A stretch of 64,000 nucleotides of DNA from an uncultured Selenomonadales bacterium (GTDB taxonomy: Bacteria > Bacillota > Negativicutes > Selenomonadales > Selenomonadaceae): NCBI GenBank assembly GCA_947307055.1, contig CAMZHX010000009.1, positions 1-64,000 on the forward strand, given 5' to 3'. The position numbers were made by a program, and so were the translations under genes. Positions 29,366-37,100 of the stretch are shown here, piece by piece. The stretch's first letter is position 1, and each line of letters starts with the position of its first letter. Below the pieces are notes generated by a model, which did not search any database, had not been told where the DNA came from, and was given only the letters and a program-made list of their open reading frames with translations.

Positions 29366-30370
29366 TTACGCTCCTAATATCTTTTTTAATTGAAATAAAT
29401 ACGCTTCCGCCAATAATCGCAAATTTGCGTTAGATTTTATGCGTTTATTGAACTCCGCGCCCGTTTCTATCATCAAATTTAATTTCCGCTCCGCTATTTT
29501 TATATTTTTTAACCGCGCCGCTATGTCCGGATTGCGCAACTCCATAAATCCCATAAAGTATACGTCCCGCAAGATTTTTTGTACATAATTTATGAAGTCC
29601 GCTAAATTTTCTCGCGATAAGTCCGCAATTTCCGCTCCGAATTTAAATATTTCCTCGCTAGAAAGGTCTTTGCGCGTCATTTTCTCCAAAATCTCCAAAG
29701 CACGCTCGCGAAGTTGTGCGCCGCCAGATTCTTTTAACTTCAACGCCCGCCCTATGCTCCCGTCCGCTACTATCGATAAATTTTCCGCCTCCGAACCCTC
29801 GACGCCTCGCATAATTAAAAAGTCGCGTATTTTTTCTGCCGAAATCCTTTCAAAATTTACAGTCATGCACCGCGAACGGATTGTCATCAGCAAATTTGAC
29901 CGATTCGCTGTCAATAATATGAAAATTGTTTGGCTCGGCGGCTCCTCGATTGTTTTCAGCAGGCAATTCGCCGCCGCATTGTTCATAAGCTCCGCGCCGT
30001 CGATTATTATCACTCGCCGCGCAGAATTTATCGGGCGTAATGCCGCTTCGGATTGCATTTCGCGAATCTGACCAATTTTTATACTCGGATTTGCCTTTTT
30101 ATTGTCTTCCGGCTCTAAAATATAAAAATCGGGGTGACTTCGCGCCAAAATCAATCTGCAACTCTCGCAAATGCCGCATGGTTCGCCATTATTATTTTCG
30201 CAAAGCAATGCCGCCGCGCAAATTTCTGCCGCAAATCGTTTTCCAATGCCTTCTTCGCCCGAAAATATCACCGCGTGCGGAAATTTATCGCCTGAAATCG
30301 TTTTACGCAAATAATTTGCCGTTTCAGCGTTCCCAATTAAATTTTCCCAACTCAACTTATAATTTCTCAT
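29366..30370 (-). CDS. holB: DNA polymerase III delta' subunit
   Basis: Clamp-loader subunit (334 residues) of the replicative polymerase. Features: P-loop-like GEEGIGKR near residue 40, the four-cysteine zinc module including CGICESC (~60-75), IIIDGAELMN (Walker B region), and RSRC sensor motif near 165. The C-terminal collar region is less conserved. The ribosome site is weak (AGGT), and a cluster of strong hairpins lies just upstream. Gene order with yaaR, ricT and trmN6 supports the call. Confidence 0.93.
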   Translation of the reverse strand: MRNYKLSWENLIGNAETANYLRKTISGDKFPHAVIFSGEEGIGKRFAAEICAAALLCENNNGEPCGICESCRLILARSHPDFYILEPEDNKKANPSIKIGQIREMQSEAALRPINSARRVIIIDGAELMNNAAANCLLKTIEEPPSQTIFILLTANRSNLLMTIRSRCMTVNFERISAEKIRDFLIMRGVEGSEAENLSIVADGSIGRALKLKESGGAQLRERALEILEKMTRKDLSSEEIFKFGAEIADLSRENLADFINYVQKILRDVYFMGFMELRNPDIAARLKNIKIAERKLNLMIETGAEFNKRIKSNANLRLLAEAYLFQLKKILGA

Positions 30371-30398
30371 ATAATTTACCTAAAATTTAGCGACAACC

Positions 30399-30504
30399 CG
30401 GCCGTCACGGACGACGGCCGCCGGCAACAGAAACATGGATGTTTCTTTGCCGGAACGCCCTTTTCTTTGCATACTTTCTTTTGGGCGCAGCAAAAGAAAG
30501 TATG
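30399..30504. repeat. Cluster of three strong hairpins between yaaR and holB
   Basis: Three consecutive inverted repeats fill the gap: CGGCCGTC / GACGGCCG (30399-30406, 30413-30420); CCGGCAA / TTGCCGG (30421-30427, 30447-30453) enclosing GAAACAT / ATGTTTC; and a perfect 14-base stem CATACTTTCTTTTG / CAAAAGAAAGTATG (30470-30483, 30491-30504). No clear U-tract follows on the minus strand, so it is not a simple terminator. It resembles a REP- or MITE-like palindromic element. Confidence 0.7.
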
Positions 30505-30510
30505 AAAACA

Positions 30511-30966
30511 TTACATAAATAAATCGACGAGCATTCCGCGTATCGCATCGTGCGACGCGACCACATCTAGTTGCGCCGATTGCCCCAATCTTATTTTTTC
30601 CGCCATTTCCTCAAGCTTTAAGTCGATTTTCCTAACCGTCGTGTACGCTCTTTGCCTTCCCATTCTGTCCCAGCCCGCTGACGTGTGCACTTCATACATA
30701 TTGCTCACTGCCGCGCCGATAAAATCCTTTATCAGCGTCCGATATGCCTTCAACTCGTCGTAAGTCGGCGTTTTCGTCAATCGCGCCGCTTGCTCGTCGA
30801 TTTTTTTCAGCATCGCTTCCATTTCTTCGTGCGGTATGCCTTCTTGCTGCTGTTCGAGTAATTCTGCCTCAAAAGTCAGCTCTCTATCTAGTGGATGTTC
30901 GCCTACGCCGCGCAAAAGTTCAAATGGTGACGCCGGTGCCGCATTTCTTCCGATTTTCACTGCCAT
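30511..30966 (-). CDS. yaaR: YaaR family protein (DUF327)
   Basis: Small, mostly helical protein (151 residues) of unknown biochemical function; the family sits beside holB in many Firmicutes. Recognisable parts are LTFEAELLEQQ near residue 35, TYDELKAYRTLIKDFIGAAVSNMYEV near 75-100, and RKIDLKLEEMAEKI near 120. I choose ATG 30966 because GAGG is about 8 bases upstream; GTG 30975 and ATG 30972 fall in or next to that site. It begins the yaaR-holB-ricT-trmN6 unit. Confidence 0.87.
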   Translation of the reverse strand: MAVKIGRNAAPASPFELLRGVGEHPLDRELTFEAELLEQQQEGIPHEEMEAMLKKIDEQAARLTKTPTYDELKAYRTLIKDFIGAAVSNMYEVHTSAGWDRMGRQRAYTTVRKIDLKLEEMAEKIRLGQSAQLDVVASHDAIRGMLVDLFM

Positions 30967-31009
30967 TTTCATCACCTCGCGCTGATTTTATAGATTTTCG
31001 CCCGCAAAT

Positions 31010-31244
31010 GCAAGAAGAGACTGCCGATTTATAATCAGCAATCTCTCCTTCGGAAAAGGGTTCCAAAATGTCGTCTCCTCTGAATGTCTAAACCTGCTTA
31101 CTCGCAGGTGGGTTCCTTAAGATCGGTCTCTGTTACTTATTTCTACGAATAATTCTCCATCTTCCGAAATCAATTCAGGTTCCCTATAATTTATGTAGGT
31201 TAGACATACTTGAGTCCTCGATCAAACCAGAATTATCCTTCTTC
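31010..31244 (-). ncRNA. Candidate structured RNA or leader upstream of yaaR
   Basis: A promoter-driven, non-coding transcript is predicted to begin near 31244. Its 5' GAAGAAGG can pair with CCTTTTCC (31059-31052), and a long-range helix pairs 31198-31207 with 31084-31094. A local hairpin ACCTGC / GCAGGT lies between them. A 14-base stem (31016-31029 with 31033-31046) follows, with only a weak U-tract. The closing stem, internal bubble and distal stem give a rod of ~190 bases, somewhat like 6S RNA, but no diagnostic sequence was recognised. It could instead be a 5' leader with an attenuator for yaaR. Confidence 0.45.
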
Positions 31245-31250
31245 GCTCAG

Positions 31251-31279
31251 ATAATATCACGAAAAATTTTTTATTACAA
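31251..31279 (-). promoter_or_regulatory. Promoter of the structured RNA / yaaR leader
   Basis: On the minus strand TTGTAA (31279-31274), a 17-base spacer, and TATTAT (31256-31251). The expected start near 31244 is a G. No coding start lies within 250 bases downstream. Confidence 0.6.
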
Positions 31280-31313
31280 GTCTTGACAACGATTTTAGCC
31301 AGAAAAAAATTTT

Positions 31314-31345
31314 AGCAAGCCTTTTGATTAATTTTCGGGCTTGCT
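31314..31345. promoter_or_regulatory. Inverted repeat over the small-peptide promoter
   Basis: AGCAAGCC (31314-31321) and GGCTTGCT (31338-31345) are perfect inverted copies that enclose the -35 box of the plus-strand promoter. On the minus strand the same hairpin is followed by AAAATTTTTTT, so it may be an operator, a minus-strand terminator, or both. Confidence 0.5.
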
Positions 31346-31352
31346 TTATAAT
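31324..31352 (+). promoter_or_regulatory. Promoter of the 31-residue peptide gene
   Basis: TTGATT (31324-31329), 17-base spacer, perfect TATAAT (31347-31352). The start codon of the small peptide lies 55 bases downstream. Confidence 0.65.
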
Positions 31353-31407
31353 AAATGTGCCGTTGCTCGGCTCCTGTCTTACTTTAGTTTGAAAGGAGGT
31401 GAGAACA

Positions 31408-31503
31408 GTGGGCATTTCGGACTTCCTAATAATCATCGCAGCTAACGTCGCATCAAAATTCGTCTATGATTGGCTCAAACATCTGTTCAAGAGCAATGAC
31501 TGA
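31408..31503 (+). CDS. 31-residue membrane peptide
   Basis: A complete small gene: promoter at 31324-31352, an unusually strong AAAGGAGGTGA (31392-31402), GTG start, TGA stop, then a strong terminator. The peptide opens MGISDF, has a hydrophobic helix of about 12-15 residues (LIIIAANVA), and ends with an amphipathic basic part containing YDWLKHLFK. That plan resembles small single-helix peptides of Firmicutes, including some type I toxins, but no named family is claimed. No antisense RNA overlapping it was seen; the structured RNA candidate is divergent and does not overlap. Transcription is independent of both neighbours. Confidence 0.7.
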   Translation: MGISDFLIIIAANVASKFVYDWLKHLFKSND

Positions 31504-31531
31504 GCTAAAAACTCGCGTTGAATCTTGACGC

Positions 31532-31571
31532 AATCCCCCAAGAGGTTGCCTAGACCGTCTTGGGGGATTTT
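31532..31571 (+). terminator. Terminator of the small peptide gene
   Basis: Perfect 12-base stem AATCCCCCAAGA (31532-31543) / TCTTGGGGGATT (31558-31569), then TTTT. A competing outer pairing ACGCAATC / GATTGCGT overlaps it. Confidence 0.85.
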
Positions 31572-31651
31572 GATTGCGTTTGTGAGAACAATGGGCATTT
31601 ATTTTCTATATTCTCGACGCCATTATATCAGCTAGAAAAAATTTTTCAAGG

Positions 31652-32815
31652 TCAGCGATAAGATTTTTGGTAAATATTCAGCATATCGTCATCGCTTAGC
31701 GCAATCGGGTCGAATTGGAGCAAAAATCCCATTGCGTCGCGAGTATTTTGAACCATTTTAGGGAATTCTTCGGGCTTTATGCCGTAATCGCTCATTTTTA
31801 AGCCGTCCACGCCGCAAGCCGCTTGCATTTCCTTCAATGCGTCGATAAAATCTTCCGCCTTAGTCGCATTTTTGCCCATTGCACGCGCCATAGCTATAAA
31901 TTTTTCGTCGCAAGCGTGTTTTTCCACGAAATGCGAAAAATATGCTACCGAAATCATAATCAAGCCTGCGCCGTGCGGTAATTCGGGGTGATACGCGCTC
32001 AAAGCGTGTTCAAGCGAATGTTCAGCGGTGCAAACGCATACGTCCATTGAAAATCCGCCCAAAGTGTTCGCAAATGCGACTTGCGTACGCGCCTCAAGGT
32101 TTTTTCCGTCGTTTACGGCTATCGGAAGGTATTTCGCGAGCTTTTCAATCGCATTCAGCTCAATCATCGCGGACATTTCGCTACACGCATTGGAAATATA
32201 GCCCTCCGCGTTGTGGAAAAAGGCGTCGAAGCCTTGATAAGCCGTGAAATGTTTAGGAACGGTTAGCATATAAATCGGGTCGATAATCGCGAGGTCGGGA
32301 TAACTGCCGAAAAATGCGGTTTTCTCGTTAGTTTCAAGATTTGTGATGACTGCGCCCGCGTCAACTTCGGAACCGGTGCCCGCGCTGGTCGTTATCGCGA
32401 TATAGGGCAACGCTTTTTCCGTCAAAGGCTTTTTTCCGCCCGTTCCAAATAAAATAAAATCCCAAACGCGACCATTTTTCTGCGGAATCACGCTTGCAAT
32501 CGCTTTTGCCGCGTCAAGAACGCTTCCGCCACCCAATCCAATCACGAAATCGCAATTATTAGCGCGTCCGAAGTCAACGCCCTCTTGCGTAGCCGGTTCA
32601 GTCGGATTCGCGCCGATTTTGTTGTAAATTACCGAGTCGACGCTCCAAATTTTGAGTTCATCAAGCAATTTGTCGAGACTTCCATTAGTTTTGGTCGATT
32701 TTCCGTTGGAAATGACGATTAAAGCCTTTTTGCCGAACGGTTTTTCATTATGAAGCTCGCCAAGTTTGCCCGCGCCGAATAAAACTTTCGTCGGGACGTG
32801 CCATGTAAACGCCAT
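31652..32815 (-). CDS. Iron-containing alcohol dehydrogenase
   Basis: NAD(P)H-dependent group III alcohol dehydrogenase (387 residues), of the butanol dehydrogenase / YqhD-like kind. The nucleotide site is GLGGGSVLDAAKAIA near residue 95. The metal-binding region shows GFDAFFHNAEGYIS and later HSLEHALSAYH and PHGAGL. The substrate is not determinable. I use ATG 32815, with AAGGAGAG well spaced and the family start FTWHVPTKVLFGAG; an upstream ATG at 32935 would overlap the glycerate kinase gene by 86 bases. It lies 34 bases after that gene, so the two are probably one operon. Confidence 0.93.
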   Translation of the reverse strand: MAFTWHVPTKVLFGAGKLGELHNEKPFGKKALIVISNGKSTKTNGSLDKLLDELKIWSVDSVIYNKIGANPTEPATQEGVDFGRANNCDFVIGLGGGSVLDAAKAIASVIPQKNGRVWDFILFGTGGKKPLTEKALPYIAITTSAGTGSEVDAGAVITNLETNEKTAFFGSYPDLAIIDPIYMLTVPKHFTAYQGFDAFFHNAEGYISNACSEMSAMIELNAIEKLAKYLPIAVNDGKNLEARTQVAFANTLGGFSMDVCVCTAEHSLEHALSAYHPELPHGAGLIMISVAYFSHFVEKHACDEKFIAMARAMGKNATKAEDFIDALKEMQAACGVDGLKMSDYGIKPEEFPKMVQNTRDAMGFLLQFDPIALSDDDMLNIYQKSYR

Positions 32816-32849
32816 TTTAATCACTCTCCTTAAATTTTTACACATTATA

Positions 32850-33992
32850 TCACTTAGATTGAACTTTAGCGCAAGAAATTTTTTCAACGAGCTTAATAAT
32901 CTGCGCGGCGGTCTCTGAAATATTTTTTTCGGCAATTTTTTTGTTCATAGCGTCGGCAAGCGTCATAGGCGAGCGCAAAATACAAAAAGCAGCGTCAATT
33001 CCGGCGTCGTCAGAAATATCCGCGACACTTCCGCCCAATCCGACAGTTATAATGTTCGGATTGATTTTTTTTGCCAATTTCGCCACGCCCGAAGGAGCTT
33101 TCCCCTGCGCGGTTTGAAAATCCAGCCTGCCTTCGCCCGTGATTAAAATATCGGCGGTTTTGAGGGCGTTTTTAATGTCGAGAGCGTCTAAAACGATGTC
33201 GACGCCTGGCAAAAGTTCGCCGCGCAGATAATTTCTGAATGCAAAGCCCAAACCGCCCGCCGCGCCGTCGCCAGGAGCAGATTTTTTATCGAGATTTAGG
33301 AAATTTGCGCTAAGTTCGCCGAAATTTTTAATCCAGCCGTCCATTTTAGCGACAATTTCAGGGGTTGCGCCTTTTTGCGGACCGTAGACGGCTGAACAAC
33401 CATTTTCGCCGGTCAAAGGGTTTGTAACGTCGCAAGCGATACGAAATTTGCAATTTTTAAGTTCCGGATTGACGTTTGAATCATCGATAGCGGAAATATT
33501 TTCCAAATCGCGTCCGAAAATGCCGTTTGCGCCGATAAATTTATAACCGAGCGCGGTCAACATGCCCAATCCGCAATCATTAGTCGCACTTCCGCCGATT
33601 CCAATGATAAAATCGCGGCAACCGTCGTTGATAGCGTGCAAAATCAGTTCGCCGACGCCGTAAGTAGTGGTGTTAAGTGGGTTGCGAAGTGATTCTGGCA
33701 CGAGTGGAAGCCCGGAAGCGTTTGCCATTTCGATTACGGCTAATTTTTTGGAAGGAACTTCGCCGAATTGGGCAAAAATTTTATTGCCGAGCGGGTCAGA
33801 GACCTCAACGGACTTGAAAACGCCGCCGAGACCGTTGATTATAGCGTTGCAAGTGCCTTCGCCGCCGTCAGCGAGCGGAAAAACGGAAATATTAGCGTTC
33901 GAGGCGGTCGAAATGCCGAATTTAGCGGCTTGACCGGCCTCAAGAGAGGTTAAAGAGCCTTTTAGGCTGTCGATAGCGATTACGATGTTCAT
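32850..33992 (-). CDS. Glycerate kinase (GarK/GlxK family)
   Basis: Phosphorylates D-glycerate, feeding it into glycolysis; 380 residues is the usual length. Family marks: IAIDSLKGSLTSLEAGQAA at the N-terminus, FPLADGGEGTCNA, TYGVGELILHA, and IGIGGSATNDCGLGML near residue 130. GGAGGG lies 7 bases before the ATG. First gene of a unit with the alcohol dehydrogenase. A TATAAT (minus strand, 34027-34022) about 35 bases upstream may be its -10 box, though the -35 is poor. Confidence 0.93.
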   Translation of the reverse strand: MNIVIAIDSLKGSLTSLEAGQAAKFGISTASNANISVFPLADGGEGTCNAIINGLGGVFKSVEVSDPLGNKIFAQFGEVPSKKLAVIEMANASGLPLVPESLRNPLNTTTYGVGELILHAINDGCRDFIIGIGGSATNDCGLGMLTALGYKFIGANGIFGRDLENISAIDDSNVNPELKNCKFRIACDVTNPLTGENGCSAVYGPQKGATPEIVAKMDGWIKNFGELSANFLNLDKKSAPGDGAAGGLGFAFRNYLRGELLPGVDIVLDALDIKNALKTADILITGEGRLDFQTAQGKAPSGVAKLAKKINPNIITVGLGGSVADISDDAGIDAAFCILRSPMTLADAMNKKIAEKNISETAAQIIKLVEKISCAKVQSK

Positions 33993-34083
33993 TTTAAGCC
34001 CTCCGAAAGAAATTTTTGCTCATTATAACAAAAAAACGCCCATGAAACGAGATTTGAGCGTTTTGAGTGCTAAAAACTGTTTG

Positions 34084-34102
34084 GTTACTTTTTAAAAGTA
34101 AC
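34084..34102. terminator. Inverted repeat in the activase-glycerate kinase gap
   Basis: GTTACTTTT / AAAAGTAAC, 9-base arms one base apart. It lies in an AT-rich 180-base gap after the activase gene, which otherwise shows only a second weak AT hairpin and the glycerate kinase promoter region. Role uncertain; a weak terminator for the activase is possible. Confidence 0.35.
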
Positions 34103-34172
34103 TTTGAGCGTTTAAAAGTGGTTTTGAGGGCATTTTTTAGGGACAAAATTAAAATTCTATTTAGATATAATT

Positions 34173-37100
34173 TTAATGGCTTAATTTTTTCTTAGCCAGA
34201 ATTTTCTTCGCAACGGTCATCATCAACTTAATTCTGTTGAGCTGATTAACTTCGCTCGACCCCGCGTCACAGTCAACCGCTACGACATTAACATTTTCGT
34301 AATTCTCGCGCAAAGCGTGGAGAGTTCCTTTTAAAATTATGTGATTGGGCAGGCAGGCAAATGGTGACAGACCGACAATATTTTTAACGCCGTTTTCAAT
34401 CAGCTCGACCATTTCGCCGCAAATGAGCCAGCCTTCGCCATTTAAATTCCCGTTGCTCAAAATGCGACTTGCAAGCCGCGCCGTTGTTTTAATATCGTGC
34501 GGTGCTCTGAAGTGAGCGGAATCTTTAAGGGCATTTTTCATCGGGCGGCGGAAAAATTCTATAAACTTAATGAACAGCTCGGCGAAAATCCTATCTTTTT
34601 GCGAGCCGCCTAAAAGTTCATGCTTAGCTATCGCGTCATAAGCGCAGTAAAGGAAAAAATCGACGAACGACGGCATAATTACTTCCGCGCCTTCGTCAGC
34701 AAGCACGCGCTCTAAGTGATTATTCGCGACAGGGTGATATTTAACCAAAATTTCGCCGACAATGCCGACTTTAGGCTTTGCAACGTCTTTAATGGGTATG
34801 GCATCGAATTGGCGGACAATCTCCTTGACGTTTCGCCGATAAGTCAAATAATTTCCGCTCACGAGGTCGGCTTTGGCAAGCGTCATCCACTGCGCGAAAA
34901 GTTTATCAGTTTCGCCGCGTTGCAATTCATACGGGCGCATTCTATTAGTGACGTTCTGGAGTAAATCGCCATAAACCGAAGCTTTAATCGCGTCGATTAG
35001 GCAATCGCGGCTGAGTTCAAAGGCGTCAGTCTCATCGGGCAGACCGTAGCAGGCGAAGACCGGCACTTGACCAAAGCCCGCAAATTTCAAAGCGCGTCGC
35101 ATAACGCTGATATAATTCGTAGCTCGGCACCCGCCGCAAGTCTGAAATAAAATTATCGACGTGTTATCAGGGTCGCACGCGCCCGACTTCAACGCCGCAA
35201 TCATCTGCCCCGCGACTAAAATCGCCGGATAACACATCTCGTTATTTACGTAGCGCAAGCCCAAATCAATCGCGGCCTTGTTCGGGAGTTCGGGAATCAA
35301 AATTTTGTAGCCGTATTTCTGCAGGACAACTTTAACCAGTTCAAAATGAATCGGCGACATTTGCGGCGCAAGGATTGTATGTTTTGCCTTGCAATCGGGC
35401 GTAAAGTGCGGACGTTCTGGAAATTTTTTCGGCGAGTAGGCGACGGGCGATTTCCTTTTGAGGGCGGCGAGCAGTGAACGCAATCTGATTCGAGCCGCGC
35501 CCAAATTTGAGACCTCGTCGAGCTTAATCATCGTGTAAATTTTCCCGTGCGCCTCAAGAATTTCTTTGACCTGCTCAATCGTCAAGGCGTCGAGGCCGCA
35601 ACCAAACGAGCTCAACTGAATCAGCGTGACGTTAGGATTTTGCGCGGCGAATTGCGCGGCGTGATAAAGTCTGGCATGATAACTCCACTGATTCACGACG
35701 GAAATTTTCGGCGCGTCAACTTCGGTATGATAAACGCAATCTTCGGAGAGAATCGGCAAGCCATAGGATTGAATCATAGCGTCGATGCCGTGATTTATTT
35801 CGGGGTCGACGTGATATGGGCGACCGACTAGCAAAATTGCATGTTCGCCAGTATCTTTGAGGCGTTGCAAAAGTTCATCGCCAAAATTTTTGATGTCGCG
35901 ACGATAATTTTCCATTTCAGCGGCGGCCTTATCGACGGCAACAGAAATTTCTTTCGACGCGATACCTTCAGACGAAAATTCTTCAGCGAGACGTTTTTTA
36001 AGCTTTTTCAAGTCGTGGACGGGCAGGAACGGTTGAATAAATTTAATGCCGCGCTCCTTGAGAATGTCCATATTATTGCGAATGTTTTCGGGGTAGCTCG
36101 CGACAATCGGGCAGTTATAAAAATTGTCGGAGCGCGTGTCGAAGTTATACGGCTCGCAAGGGTAAAAAATTTTCGTCAAGCCGCGCTCGACCAAATCCAT
36201 AATGTGACCGTGCGCGAGTTTGGCAGGATAACAAAGCGAATCGCTCGGAATGGTCGAAATGCCCTTGTAAAAAATCTGCGCGGAAGATTTTGCAGAAAGT
36301 TCGACGCGATAACCTAACTCGGTAAAGAATGTGTGCCAAAATGGATAATCTTCGTAAATGTTGAGCGTGCGCGGAATGCCGATTGAACCGCGCGGCGCAT
36401 TTTCCAACGATTTATAATCAAAGAGCCGCTGATATTTGTAGGCGTAGGCGTTTGGCATTTCATTACGCATTAGGCATTGCGCATTACGCATTGCTTTTCC
36501 GCGTTCGCAACGATTGCCCGTGAAATATTTGCCGCCGTCAGGGAATTTCTGCATGGTGATGAGGCAATTATTTCCGCAACGCCCGCAACGATATGACTTC
36601 GTGACGACCGTAAAATTTTCCAACTGTTCCGGCGACAACAACAAAGATTCATTACGCATTAGGCATTGCGCATTACGCATTGCCAATATCGCCGCTCCGT
36701 ATGCTCCCATAAGTCCGGCAATGTCGGGGCGGATAACGTTCTTATGCAAAATTTCTTCAATCGAGCGCAAGACAGCGTCGTTATAAAAAGTGCCGCCCTG
36801 CACGACGATATTTTTGCCCAAATCCTCGACGTTCTTTAGTTGCATGACTTTAAACAGCGCGTTCTTGATAACGGATAGCGCAATGCCCGCCGAAATGTCG
36901 TTGACGGTCGCGCCTTCCTTTTGCGCCTGCTTGACTTTGGAATTCATGAAAACGGTACAGCGCGTGCCCAAATCAACCGGAGCCTCCGAAGTCAAAGCCT
37001 TTCCGGCGAAGTCGCCAACTGTCATGTTGAGACCCTGCGCGAAATTCTGGATAAACGAGCCGCAACCCGCGCTACAAGCCTCGTTTAGCGTGATATTGCC

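Noticed and set aside
31010..31244. T-box, cobalamin, FMN or lysine riboswitch for the structured RNA
   Set aside because: None of their conserved core motifs was found on either strand.
36461..36683. Heptad arrays considered as a CRISPR array
   Set aside because: The units are 7 bases long with no regular spacers, and the two copies lie inside a coding gene.
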